A stretch of 64,000 nt of DNA from Anaspis maculata. Its lineage: Eukaryota; Arthropoda; Insecta; Coleoptera; Scraptiidae. Location of the stretch: positions 64,149,787 through 64,213,786 of the forward strand of contig OX421962.1 in NCBI GenBank assembly GCA_949128115.1, in the 5' to 3' direction. Below the pieces are notes generated by a model that worked only from the letters and a program-made list of their open reading frames with translations, made no database searches and had not been told where the DNA came from. The position numbers and the translations under genes are program-made. Below are positions 45,030 through 56,850 of this stretch, in pieces (within the stretch, counting starts at the first letter, position 1; every line of letters starts with the position of its first letter).

Positions 45030-45760
45030 TGCGAAAATTTTTTACTCCATTGGGTAGCTCATGACCTTGTATCCCGAACCAAGAAAAATCTTGACGAAAT
45101 AATAATAAACAATGACAATAATAACAATTTAGTGTGACGCGGCATCGCCGTTGAATGCTGCATTTCAGAAGCCGGCCTGATCTCGAAAGTTATCACATGC
45201 GAGGAAGTACCCGATCTTATCATTTTACCATAATACATATGCGGAGTTATATTTCGAGAATGATTTGAACTTTATTTCAATGAAAATTTCACATCGGTGC
45301 GAGGTGCCAATTAGTAGTTATTAATTTTTGAACATGACTCCGAAACTACGGCTCGGCCGCAAATGATTTATTCGTTGCTTGCTGGTGCTTGATATCCTTT
45401 CCTCCGAACAAAACGAAATTCAATACAGAAAATATTTCAACTCGAATGGGTAGCTCATGGCCTTGGTACGCGAATCAAGAAAAATGTTGCCGAAATAATC
45501 ATGAACAATTACAAAAATAACATTTTGGTGTAGGGCGGCTTCGCCGATCAAGTGCTGGCATTCGCGGTAAGATGTAGAAAGTTGCGATATGCAGGCAACT
45601 ACAATTTCTTAATGAAATACATCACTGCATGTACGGCATTATATTTAGAGAACAATTTGAACTTTCTTTTGACAAAAACCCCACTTCGATCCGACCGTTG
45701 GGTCAATTGTTATCAATTTTTGAAAACGACCGCAAAGCCACGGCTCGGCGCATATTACAC
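45030..45760 (+). repeat. Two direct copies of a roughly 395-bp unit
   Basis: 45040-45360 and 45435-45750 align in order: TGGGTAGCTCATG, CGAA then CAAGAAAAAT, GACGAAATAAT or a variant, a GGCATCGCCG-like word, TTATATTT, ATTTGAACTTT, TATCAATTTTTGAA and CACGGCTCGGC. The first copy follows the GTCC microsatellite. Divergence is high. Non-coding as far as can be seen. Confidence 0.75.
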
Positions 45761-46055
45761 GACCCTACAAATTTAAAATCAGACGTGCCGAAATAGTAAT
45801 TGAACATTTTGAAATAGTCAATACTAGGTACCTGAAGGATTATGGCACTCAAATTACGAAAGATGTTCGCTCAATAACAAAAAAAAAAGTAGGTAGGTAT
45901 CACTAAAAATCATGTGACAAGGCTACCATTTTGTCGGTTTTTCGATAAAAAGAAATGTTCCAATTCAAAAGTGAACCCGATATTAGTGTTCAGGAGGTCG
46001 AAATCAGTTGGAGAACATTTTTTTTATAAGTAACAGAATGACGCTTATGTGGCCG

Positions 46056-46058
<3 letters not shown>

Positions 46059-46090
<32 letters not shown>
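46059..46090 (+). repeat. (GTCT)n microsatellite
   Basis: About eight GTCT units, preceded by GACGCTTATGTGGCCG and followed by CCGAGTCC, in a layout like the GTCC repeats. Confidence 0.9.
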
Positions 46091-46147
46091 CGAGTCCGTG
46101 CAGAAATTAAGACGCTGTACTCCTTCTCGAGAATTGAAAGAAGAGCC

Positions 46148-48261
46148 TGTAACGTAATTTTTGTAAATTAGTCCTTTTTCTCAAATTCCCATTATGTTGG
46201 TACAGCTTCGTCGTGTTGTGAGTTGATTCGTTTTCTATAAAGAAAACTATGAGAAGAATTGAATTTGTTTCACGAATTTAATCTATAATTTGGCGTAGGT
46301 ACTAACCTTGTTTTGGCAAATCGCAGATGCAAGTTTATGCACATTGTTTTGTCGCATCGTTACCCCGAGAGGTATACGCTAACACCGGCGACCGTGGCAG
46401 ATAATATTCCTTCATCTGGATTTCGAAGTTGGGCATTCATCCTGATTGATTTCGTTCTTCGATTGGTTAGTAAATAAACAGACAAATTCGCTTATCTGAC
46501 CTTGACGCCAACCTCAAGCGTAAAGTAACTAGGTTTTTGAGATCTTTTTTCGAACTTGGCCGGCGGCGGCAAAAAGGGGATTCGATATCTTTTGATGGTA
46601 GTGAGAAGGCGCTTCTGGAACATTCCTTTACGCAAATTTAGATATTTCTGGTAATTTTGGAATAATTTGTTGTAATCGAACGCATAGTGGAATTATTGGC
46701 CATTGCGGATATAATCCAGAGCACCTACTTTCGGGTTTTGTGCAAATCCTGAGCGACTTTCGTCGGATTTAAATCTCCTATCCACTTCTACGATTTTCGA
46801 GAAATCACTGTTGTCGTCTGGGGTAAGGTTCTTAATATTTATCGAAAAACGCGTCATGAGATCGTCCTTTTTGTATTTTAGGTATTTCCCTTGAATAAAT
46901 AATTATTGTGCAGACGAAACAAGAATTGACTGATTGCGACCGTCGATCTTCAACAGCGTCTAAACCTGCAGCTATTTACGCTTACCAGCTTGCTTCGGAA
47001 TTATTGTATTCACGAAAAGCCGTCTAACATCGAAGGTATTTCCATATCGGTCGGATTCTGGAGGCATCAGGTTGAAAATTGTTGTTTTCAGGCTTTTTAG
47101 TTTTGGATTCAAGATTTACACACTTTCTTTCTGAAAATCTCTGCCTTGCACTAATTGCGAAGCTCGTGTGCGTGAGCAGTGAATAAAATCTTATTGCGCC
47201 GACATCGTCGGGATTCTTGGAATTAGAGCTTACCGGATCAGCGTTCGTTTCATCTGGCTTCTGACTCGTCGTAGACCTGACGACGATAGTGACAATAATA
47301 AACAAAAATATATTCCTTTTTGTAATCCACGGATTACTTTAACTACTTGTGAGTACTTAGCTTAATTCTTCTAAAACCTCTCTTCAAAATCAACTAAGAA
47401 ATAACATCTAACTACGCGATTCGATAATTTTTAGATCAAAACAATAAGCCGCGTAAAAGCTCAATAAAACTTCATTTTCTTATGAGGTAAATCGCGGCTA
47501 AAAAGCCAATTAATAAATCACGTAGGCAGAATCGAGCTCGATTGCGTCTTAGGGTTTAAATAGTTACGTTACCATTACCATCATCGTTCGGTAGAAAATC
47601 GAAAAGAAAATCGTCAGTCTAAACCGTCAGTTTGATTGAGCCTATTCGAGCTTATTTTAATTATCGTGGTTCTAAAGAAATTGTTGTTGACAATTATAGA
47701 GTAAAGTAATTAGTGAAGATTGGGAAAGTTGAATTGTGAGTCTACTGACGCCGTGACAAGGAATTAGTTATTGTTGTGAGCCTGAATTATTGGCATACCT
47801 AGAGTCATTTGTTGAGAACAGCCTCACTGTTCTTTGTAAATTTGTTTGTGATTTAATTAGTTAATTATTGACCGTAGTGAAGTTTCAATTAAGTCAAGAT
47901 TTGCATAATTTTCATTGTTTAAAGTATACATAGAGTTGAATTCAAGTGTCTAAAATCACCCCCCCCCCCTTTCAAAAAAATAAATGAAAATACTGTTGGT
48001 GACCGCAAAATTTTGATCATTCTTGTTTCTTTTCTTTTTTTGTTTGTTCTTTTTATCTAGCTCACTATTTTATTGGAATTTTGTACCGGACTATTTGTTT
48101 CGGATTTGTCGATAAAGGAACGGTAAGTGACTTTCGGGGAGTGGCTGAACAAATCCGTGGCGCCTCCGATCATCTTGATAGAACCCACGCCGTCTTCGCA
48201 GAGTTGGTTAGGGCCAGCCACTTACAATCCCGAAGTTTCTTCCTGCCGTCTTGTTTGGTAC
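46148..48261 (+). mobile_element. Second copy of the 2114-bp LTR, plus orientation
   Basis: Starts TGTAACG at 46148 and matches the reverse complement of 38097-40210 to GTAC at 48258-48261. Upstream DNA (GAAAGAAGAGCC) is not the polypurine tract of the left copy, and no pol sequence adjoins, so it is probably a solo LTR or a rearranged end. Flanking bases GAGCC and GGTTT do not form a target duplication. GTAAGTGAC near 48123 resembles a splice donor within the LTR. Confidence 0.7.
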
Positions 48262-51200
48262 GGTTTGTAAAACGACTGTGTACACTTTTTGTCCGTGACG
48301 TGAGCCTACGTGATAGCTGTGAACTCACGTGACGTGATAACAGTGTTTCTGCCTTTATTGGAATACTGTCGCCAGAACCTCCAAAACGAAAGCAAAATTG
48401 CTTCCTGCAAACATCAGTTTATTATTCTTGAGCTTCAGTGACTCTGTTTATCGCACCAGCCAAGTCTTCGGCATGTATAAGTCGAGGTATAAGTGGTAGT
48501 TCAGTAGAGGACGACAAAAATTTAGTTCAAAAAACCAAATTCGTCTGAAAAAAAGTATTTTCCGAGATCAGACATCTCAGCCCATTTCCGTTGAAATGTC
48601 ACCAAATCGGCGTACAAAATTTTTGTGTTACACTTCATTTAGGACTAAAGATTATCTTCTTTCTTCACAACGATCTACTTTTGGGCAAGCGTTTGATAAT
48701 CACGACATTTTGGTAGGAACCTTGGTGGTATATCTAAAAGTTGGCGAATATGCTGCAAAGGTTCAAAACTCATGTCCAGATGTTATGTTCTGTTTTGTGT
48801 TACAACAGCTTTCTAAGGCTGATACATATATACAAAACTTCCGGAAGATAGTCATTTTCCAGTAGGTACGTACTGAAAATGATCTTTTTCACAAGGTTGT
48901 ATAGGTAACACAACTGAAACGTCATCTTTTTCAGAATTCTTTGCTGTTGCTCATATTTTTAATTATTGTTTGTCAAGTACTTCTCACTCAGATTTTGTAT
49001 TTTATTTGAGATAAATCCACACCAATTTTCATTCCAACATAAATTACCTCAAGAAAACTCATACTTGTCATCTTGGACATGAGGTTCCTTGAGAGGTGTT
49101 AAAATGGGAATTGACTTGGATTTTAATACTAGAAGTACCTATTACCAATAATAATCGATCTCCCACCCTGATCCTGCACCAAAAACTCTCTTCGCCTTAC
49201 ATTCCATGTCCATGGCTTCACTTTTTTCCACTGACAGACTCGGATAGGTATCCATGACTGTAGTTTCCCTAGTAATAACTATCCCATCCCCATCTTTCTG
49301 TGGTAGAATATTGTATGAGATACGTGAGAAAAGACGGCTTTGGTCTCGGAAATCAAATTTTATTTTATGAATAATGAATTATCTGTCATTACCCCACTTC
49401 CTATTTAATTTTTTGCTTTATGATAATTATTGCATCATGAATAATTGAATGTCTTTTTTTCTACAGATATGAAATGATACAAGTACAACATTGATGAGTT
49501 CTTAATTGAGAAAGGTATCAATCATGTATTGAAATAACATGTAATGGAATACTTTCTTACTTTGCCTCAAAAAAGCATGAACATGAATAAAGGAACTAAA
49601 AAACTATTAATTATTGCGAATATTGCGATGTCACTGAAACATCACCAATGAAACATTCGTGAAACGAGAGGAAACCTAAAAAGCATAATTCAAACAACGT
49701 AACCTTTGTTATGATCTGACTAGACAAAGAAAATTAGACGTAAACGGAAGACGTGTGTGTGTGAACGAAGGCGTTTTTTATTGGTCAGATTGTATCCTAC
49801 TATTTATTATTATTTGTATTATACTAAATGAAACAAAGCTCTCCGACTACCACAACATCAGACGATCGGACCGAAACTGCACAGACACGTGTTTCACCCC
49901 TACTGGGAGCTCATCAGTGCGCGGGCGTTCAGTCAAACCATCCGATGCTGTGGCAGCCAGAGAACTCATGGTATTATACACCCAGAAGGACTCATAATAT
50001 GTGAGTCCTCCAAGCGGCGCCATCCGCCATCTATCAAGGCATTCCGCAGATGCTTTCTGTATTATACTACTTACATATTATTTATAAACGCTATCTTAAT
50101 ATTTAATTTTATTTTCCAGGTAAGTCCCAACGTCTGCAAAGTGCGAACAGCTGATATTTCATAGGGGTGAGTTTCATGTTTTACGATACCACGACAAGGT
50201 CTTGGCTTTGATTATGAAAATATAAAGAGTCGCCATGTTAACCTTTTGTCATAGGCGAATAGATGACGCCACGACTTTTGAAACCAGCTTTGCAGTGGAT
50301 GGTTTTCTGATAGAAATAGTGGAGTAAATAAATGAAAAAAATAAAAATAGTTTATTGCTCTTATTGGACGGCATTTCCTAGCATGAAAAATGGCTGAAAC
50401 AGACTGCGAATTAGCTGCAGAGCGCAAGAGAAACAGAAAGATTTTTGTGTAGTGAATTTCTGCGAAATCGGTGCAGCTGATAATGTTAGAAAAATATGAT
50501 TTATTCAAATCTGGGCTGGCAAGAGAAAGAGGGTCTTTTTTTGAAGAAAAAAAATTCTAGATTTTAGATTATTCTTCTTTTTTGCAAGTTTCCTACTCTA
50601 CTAGTTTTCATGAAACTCACGTTAAAAGAAAATACACTAGGAAATGCCATATCCTCAATTTGTGTGGTGTGGGTGTGGGTCGCAGATAATAAGTGTGAGT
50701 GTCAGAATGTCACCAGTGGCGGCTCTTATTATTTTTAATTCAACGGTCTCAGTTAAATATTTGTGCTTAGGTAGGTGAAATTTCGTTAGGTACTTCCTTG
50801 GGAAACTGTAATTTCGCAGTTTCCGTTTAGCCCAGCTTCACACCTCCGATGCTCGACGACTGGCATAGCAGAAAACTTGGGCATAAATATTGATTTTCCA
50901 GCCTGGCCGAAGCGTTGCTCCCTCTTGCGGTGGAAATTACCAACCTGGCGCTTTCCTTTTTATCACATGATGATGTCACGCTTATGAGGTCATGATCTAG
51001 TGAACTCTATCCTAAAATTAGCGTTACGACAAATGGAGTTAAATCGATACTACCAGGATACTACTAGTATGTATCTACGAGTACACATACCTACCACATT
51101 TCGATAGTCATTTTGATCATTAGAATTTACTACCCACTCGTAAAACTGCTGTATATTTATATAGTTTTCCATTAAGTAGGCAGGCACCTTCCATTGGTAT

Positions 51201-52126
51201 TGCATAGATACACAAAACTATAATAACTGTATAAAATCGAAGTAGTACTACCCTACTAGTCATGTATTTGGATAAGTACTGGAATTGGAAGTTTTATGAT
51301 CAAAGTTGAAAATGAAGTAAGAAAGAACAATACTAATAAGTAGTACCAATTTCTCCTTCCGCCAGGTAAATTCATTTCACTGTAGCTGAACGATACAAAT
51401 TAAAAACTGTGATACACTTTAAAATCGTTACTTTGTCTAGCGTGTAGCTTATTTCCTCGTAGTTTTATACTGCATATATTCAGAAGTAGGTTAAATACCC
51501 AGGACAGCAGACTGGAGAGTCGTATGTTTGCGGCAACATGATGACCAAAATTCCATTGTAACATTTTTCATAGTAGCTCTTTGGCTATACACGAAACTTT
51601 ATGATGAGTCATTGTACCCCTCTGTATAATTTTTCAAGTTTTCCCTGTTTCACATTCATATTCATCCTCGTAACTCGTGAAACAGAGTTTTATTTCATTT
51701 GGTGAGGCAGATTTGAAATTTAAATTTTTGAATAAATAACGGCTAATTTCATAAAAGGCTTTAAAAGATGAGATAAAAAGTGAATCTTACCTACTTAAAG
51801 TGCATTTAGACTGTTAGTGTCACCATGAAAGAGAATGCCTAAAATCCTATACCAAACTACTTTGAGTGCACTGTAAAAAGTCGAAACGTTGGGAATACCT
51901 ATGCTTGATTGCTGCTTCAAAACACCGCTGATAATGATGAAACATGGAACTGATGACATTTGTGGCACTGCACATTAATGAGTGCACTATATGGGTATAA
52001 TGGGTAAGCATGACATTATTACTTTCTCCTCAAAATGGCGCTTAACATAAAACTTCCAGACAAATAGCGGCAGTGACCATGTATATGCATGGTTAGAAAA
52101 CGATCAAAATCGTTGGTGTAAGCTTT
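48262..52126. other. Unassigned AT-rich DNA, about 3.9 kb
   Basis: No gene, tRNA or clear inverted repeat is found. Open frames at 48596 (89 codons), 49755 (80 codons) and 49889 (91 codons) lack recognisable motifs. The longest feature-free stretch of the window. Confidence 0.5.
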
Positions 52127-52440
52127 TTCTTGGCGGTGGTCGGGTATCCATGTAGTCACTGGCAGTACGTCCTTAGCGCCGCCTAAGTACTCTAAGCGCG
52201 GCGCCGGGTGATTTTCACACCATCTACCATTTTATGGACGCATCAACAGTGAGGCCATTAGCACCTTTTTTGGTGTCCTTCTCGTTCCACCCTTTTCCCC
52301 TTGACGTGACAGCACGGTAGTACACGCCAAGGTACTCGAGAGCGCATGAAAATTTTCATCTGGCCCGAGCCGGATTCGAACCCACGATCCTTGGAATTGC
52401 TTCTAAAGACGGAGTCCGCCGCGCTACCGGCCAGTTTAGT
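52127..52440 (-). mobile_element. tRNA-derived SINE (family 1), minus copy
   Basis: Matches 27942-28258 in reverse over its full length. Box B is GGATTCGAACCC at about 52372-52383 and box A is near 52420-52433 (GCGCTACCGGCC). The body contains AAGAGCGCATGAAAATTTTC-like sequence and CGGGTATCC near the distal end. A TGGTGTAAGC / TAGTGTAAGT pair outside the ends may be a decayed target duplication. It is diverged from the first copy by scattered substitutions. Confidence 0.9.
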
Positions 52441-53282
52441 GTAAGTTTAATTTTCTACTATGAGTGCTCATTATTTGCTTAAAATAAGAAATAATTCATT
52501 TTGTAATGGAGTACCTAGGTAGGCCTACTTCCGGTTATTGCAAGAAAAGATGCAAATAGACGGATGACTGGTCAACGGGCAGCACGTTATCTACAAAAGG
52601 GTTTCTTGTTGAAGTTAAAATTCAGAGCTATTTTATGTTACAGAATTTTAACAGTATGCGAAAAACATAAAGAAGAATCAAATTGCTACTTGTTGCTGTT
52701 CACATTTGTACAACTTTTTTTGATATCTGGAGACTTTGTCATGAAATAGCCTGGTGTTTCATAGAAAAGTCATAGATTAGACTGCGGAATTTGTAAAATT
52801 ATGTGATATTTATTTGTAAGCCTATGGTAAAGATAATAAATTTATACTATTCTTCCACAGAAAAGTCGATATTTGTTTGGATGTTTCGAAGTTGGTGCTA
52901 AATAGCGACAGTCGCGTCCATCTTGCATCTCTCGTCGTGTCGGGTCAGGAAAACACACTATTGCGACAATGTCCAGTAGCCTTTTGTACGACTGCTGTAC
53001 GAAGGGATGCCCCAAAACAATCAATGGTTGTAGAGCGTTCGATGTTCGATTGATCGATGCTCTAACATCGATTCACTCATTCTGTGTAATCGAACGCCAC
53101 CGTTGTTCAACCCTTACCGACATACTTACCACTAGGATCGAGACTAGGATACAAAAAACTGAACGACAGAGGAATGATATTAAATTTCACATTTCTATAG
53201 ACACTGAGAATAAAGCTTTAAAAGTGTTATCCCAGATGCAGGGGGAAGATCAGTTATCCTTGCTGCACGTATCTTAAATTTT
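52441..53282. other. Unassigned DNA with a 102-codon open frame
   Basis: The frame at 52969-53277 on the plus strand (CCTKGCPKTINGC near its start) is open to just before the long-TIR element. No domain is recognised and no splice or promoter support is visible. A chance frame or a host exon are both possible. Confidence 0.4.
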
Positions 53283-53394
53283 TCAGCGTGCGAACCAAGA
53301 TGTACGAAGCCGTAGAGACGACATTTTGCAAATTAATGCTAATAAATAGCGTCCAAAAAAATATTTTTGGACGCTTGATATTTTTGTACATCTG

Positions 53395-53515
53395 TTGAAT
53401 AAGGCGATATTTCGTCCTAATCAAGCGAAATTTCGCTCTAATAATAAGGCAATATTTCGGGTTAATAATACGAAATTCTGGCCTGATAAGGCGATATTTT
53501 GCCCTATTGGCGAAA
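53395..53515. repeat. 21-bp-type minisatellite in the left TIR
   Basis: About five units of GGCGATATTTCGTCCTAATAA type, period 21-24 bp, partner of 57046-57222. In either orientation many units stay open and read as seven-residue peptide repeats. Confidence 0.8.
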
Positions 53516-53741
53516 ATCTTTTCCGCGTGGTGGCGCTGTACGCAATAAAACATGGTGGCCCAAGAGGCCTTGACAAATAGGTAGTAAACGCAGTGCGCAT
53601 TTACATCACAACAGCTGTCAACAGTGATAGCTGTCAGTGAAAGCGTAACAGTCACGAACTCGTAACAGTGGGCCAAGAACTGGAGGTTCGTTGGGAATGG
53701 AATTTCGTTGCAGTATCTCTAACTTATTTTTGTTTTAGAAA

Positions 53742-53882
53742 ATGCCGATAATACAGATTCATTTGCCCAATATTTATGGTCATGTTGGTGACCAAATCAG
53801 CCCCCTCTCGACAAAGTGCGAAGAAGTGATTGAGGCAGGTCATTTAATCGTGTGTGGGGTGACTGGGGCTCACTGTGACTGA
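53742..53882 (+). CDS. 46-codon exon-like frame inside the long-TIR element
   Basis: ATG at 53742 follows a splice-acceptor-like tract (TTATTTTTGTTTTAG ending at 53738). The frame reads MPIIQIHLPNIYGHVGDQ, then KCEEVIEAGHLIVCGVTG, and stops at 53882. The composition is protein-like and unlike the AT-rich chance frames around it. No family is recognised. It may be the last exon of an element-borne or captured gene. Confidence 0.3.
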   Translation: MPIIQIHLPNIYGHVGDQISPLSTKCEEVIEAGHLIVCGVTGAHCD

Positions 53883-54399
53883 GACTCTTGTGCTTTGTTA
53901 TGTCTCATAAATGGATAATTGAAAACCATTTGGAGGTTGGGTTCTGTGGACCAGTTGTTAGAACAGTGTTGTGAACTCGTGAAGCCATCTCCGATAAGCC
54001 AGTGAGAGCAGCCGGAGAGCCTGGAGATCAACGCCAGCGGTATTGAGAGAAGATACCTGGCCTGCAAATCAGAATCCGTCACTCGCCTCATCAGTTCAGA
54101 TTTAGAACAACTTAATCGATATGAAAATATTTTCCACTGTAGAAACACTAACATCAACCGATGAGCTATGATTAAACTTATGATTGAAGAATACTCAATT
54201 ATTATTGATAAACTATGATTTTTATTATTCTAGACAGCGGTAAATGCTTATTAGCTACTGAAATTTCACTTTACAGTCATTGTATGAGTCGTACGATTAC
54301 TCCAAAAGAATGTTCATCTTTCTGGCCTAAACGGTAATTGTTGGCACATTTTCGTGATGCGTCCTGTTGTACCTATGCCTTGTCTTATGGGGGCTTAGT

Positions 54400-54580
54400 A
54401 TTTCCACTTTGTGTGCAAGGGGCTCACACAACTCAACATCTGTAATGTAAAATAAGCATTCAGAGATTGCATTTTTCGGCCAGCATTTCACCAACTTACG
54501 TATCGTTTTTTGCAGCTGCATTGTGCATTGTGTCCATCGGCGTATACTAACGCAGTAATTCAAGTCAAACTACAACCAGA
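54400..54580 (-). CDS. Exon-intron-exon-like minus-strand piece inside the long-TIR element
   Basis: On the minus strand a frame reading YADGHNAQCSCKKRY ends at CGATAC followed by GTAAGTTGG at about 54502. An AT-rich stretch ending TTATTTTACATTACAG follows about 67 bp later (about 54436). After it the frame reads MLSCVSPLHTKWKY and stops. Removal of the small intron keeps the frame. The Cys-x-Cys spacing is loosely like a SWIM or zinc motif, but that is speculative. Confidence 0.25.
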
Positions 54581-54904
54581 GCTACAACACTCACTCGCTC
54601 ACATTCACGACGATGTGGAAAACAAGGAAGACAAAAAAATTTAATTATTTTTCATCTGTCAAAACTGTCAATATTCTTATGATTTGGAGTAGGTACTGTC
54701 AACTGTCGAGTGCTACTGCGCTACGGCGCTGGGCTGTGCGCTGGGTACCTATTTGTCAAGGCCCCTTGGGCCACCATGTTTGACTGCGTTCAGCGCATTC
54801 TGGTGGCCGCTGATTTTCGCCAATAACGTGGAATTTCGGCATAATAACACGAAATTTCGTCTTATTAACCCGTCAAATAATTTCACTGAATGTGTCTGTA
54901 ATGG

Positions 54905-55068
54905 GATCTAGGAAAAAACGCCCCCAGCAAAACACCTCCAAAAAAAAACGACCCCGGAATAAACACCCCCGGGAAAAAATACCCCCAGGGAAAAATACCC
55001 CCGGGAAAAAACACCCCCGGGAAAAAATGCCCCCGAAAAAAAACGTCCCCGGAAAAAACGCCCCCCTA
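54905..55068 (+). repeat. C-rich minisatellite, 16-18-bp unit ACACCCCCGGGAAAAA
   Basis: About nine units of (A)CACCCCCGGGAAAAA type. The units spell a lysine/proline repeat (PREKIPPGKNTPGKK). The complementary strand has runs of five G at regular spacing. Confidence 0.9.
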
Positions 55069-55452
55069 TGTTGTCTTCAATGTAATTTAAGCCCTATTTC
55101 CCATTGAATTTTTCTATGACTTCCGAAGCAGCGTTGTGCCGTTAAGTCATGTCCGGAGCCGTATCGGGCCCCATTGTGTCTTCAAGTGTAGTTGGAGCTC
55201 TATTGAGCCCCCTTATATTATGTTTTTTCCTCGTTTTTTTCATCGCTCACGGACTAGGTACCTACCAGTAAGCCCCATTTTGTGTAATTTTGTAATACAG
55301 ACCCCCATTAGGCCCCCTTGTGTCTTTAATAAAGTTTGAAGTTCTGTTGAGCCCCTTTGCTCTTTTCTGAGTCTTTCAGAGCACTAGAAAGACCCTTGTG
55401 CATTTATGTTATATCGGGTCCCAAATTAAGCCTCCTCCTGGTGTCTGTAAGT

Positions 55453-55585
55453 ACCGTATGATCAAAAACTTTCCTCCTCTAGACAGGCTGTGGTCTGGTC
55501 ATTGGCAGGCGAGTTGGCAGGCAAAGGAGGCTGTTTTGGCCGGGCCACAGCCTGTCTAGAGGAGGAAAGTTTTCGATCATACGGT
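55453..55585. mobile_element. 133-bp MITE with about 41-bp near-perfect TIRs
   Basis: ACCGTATGATCAAAAACTTT and its partner ending GATCATACGGT are inverted; the arms continue through CCTCCTCTAGACAGGCTGTGG with one difference. GT is present on both sides. It sits in the degenerate-repeat block. Confidence 0.88.
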
Positions 55586-56654
55586 GTAATTTGGAGCCCT
55601 AATGAACCCCTTTTATGTGCTTAATGACTTCCAAAATTCCGTTAAGCCCCCTTTTGCCATCTTGTGTTATACATGCAAGATTAGCCCCTGATTATGTTTT
55701 TTTTCGTGGCTTTCAGAATTCCATTAGGCCATCTTGTGCGTTCTTGCATTGCTGGAAGCCCTAGTGTAAGTCCTTTGTGCCTTCATGTGATATACGGAGC
55801 TCTATCGGACCCCGTTGCGTTCGCCAGTGTAGTTTGGGTTTTTCTTCTAGCTATCAAAATTCCAGTACGTCCTTTTTGCCTTCTTGGGTTATCCAGAGCT
55901 CCATTAGGCCCCTTGTTCCTTCAATGTCTTTTGAAGCTCTGCTGAGCCCCCTTACACCCGTTTTCGGGGCAGTCATGAGCACCTTCTGCTTTGGTGATAT
56001 TCGGAATCATCTCGGACCTCCTTGGGAGCCCTAATGAGCCCCTTTATGTTTTTTCTTGGCTATCAGAATTCCAGTAAGCCCCCTGCTGCCTTCTTGTGTG
56101 TGCCCATAACTTAATTGGGCCCCCTTGTTTATTCAACGTCTCTTAAAGCTCCGCTTGGCCCCCTTATTTTTTCAACGTCTCTTAAAGCTGCACTGGGCCC
56201 CCTTACATCTTTTCGTGGCTTTCAGAGCAGTAGTAAGCAGCTTGTGTCGTCATGTGGTATTCAAAGCCCTATCGGGCCCCCTTGTCTCTCAAGTATAGTA
56301 TGGAGCCATAATTAGCCTGCCACTCAGACTATTATTGGTTTTCAGAGTAGCAGTAAGCGCCATTTGCCTTCTCTTGTTATCTGAAGCTTCATAAGGCCCC
56401 CTTATTGTGTCTTCAATATCGTCTGCTGCTGAGCCTCCTTGCTTTTTTCCATGACTTTCGGATCACTATCGGACCTCTTTGTATTTGCTAATCTTTTTTA
56501 GAGCCCTTTATTGAGCCCCATTGTGGTTTCATGTGTAATAAGCCCCCTTACGCTCCGAGGACTTAGCGGTTTCTTTGTTTTTTGTTGGTCCTCTTGCGAC
56601 CTCGCTTACGACAAATTGTCCGCGACGAATTGTCTTAGCACAGTTTATTTCGGG

Positions 56655-56850
56655 GGCCTTTTTTCTCATAGGCGGTTTTTCTGGAGGCTTTTTTTCTGGG
56701 GGGCGATTTTTCCGGGGATGTTTTTTCCGGGGGTGTTTTTTCCCGGGGGTGTTTTTTCCTGGGGCTATTTTTTCTCGGGGGTGTTTTTTTCTGGGGGTGT
56801 TTTTTCCGGGGGAGTTTTTTCAGGGGTGTTTTGCTGGGGGCGTTTTTTTC
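56655..56850 (+). repeat. G-rich minisatellite, inverted partner of 54905-55068
   Basis: About ten units of TTTTTTCCGGGGGTG type. Runs of four to six G recur every 16-19 bp for nearly 200 bp, so G-quadruplex formation is plausible on this strand. Confidence 0.9.

Noticed and set aside
44960..46092. Tetranucleotide arrays considered as a CRISPR-like or telomeric repeat
   Set aside because: GTCC and GTCT runs have no spacers and do not match the insect TTAGG telomere repeat.
39053..47305. Two identical 93-codon open frames (39053-39334 plus and 47024-47305 minus)
   Set aside because: They are the same bases of the two inverted LTR copies. No domain is visible, and identity reflects copy identity, not protein conservation.
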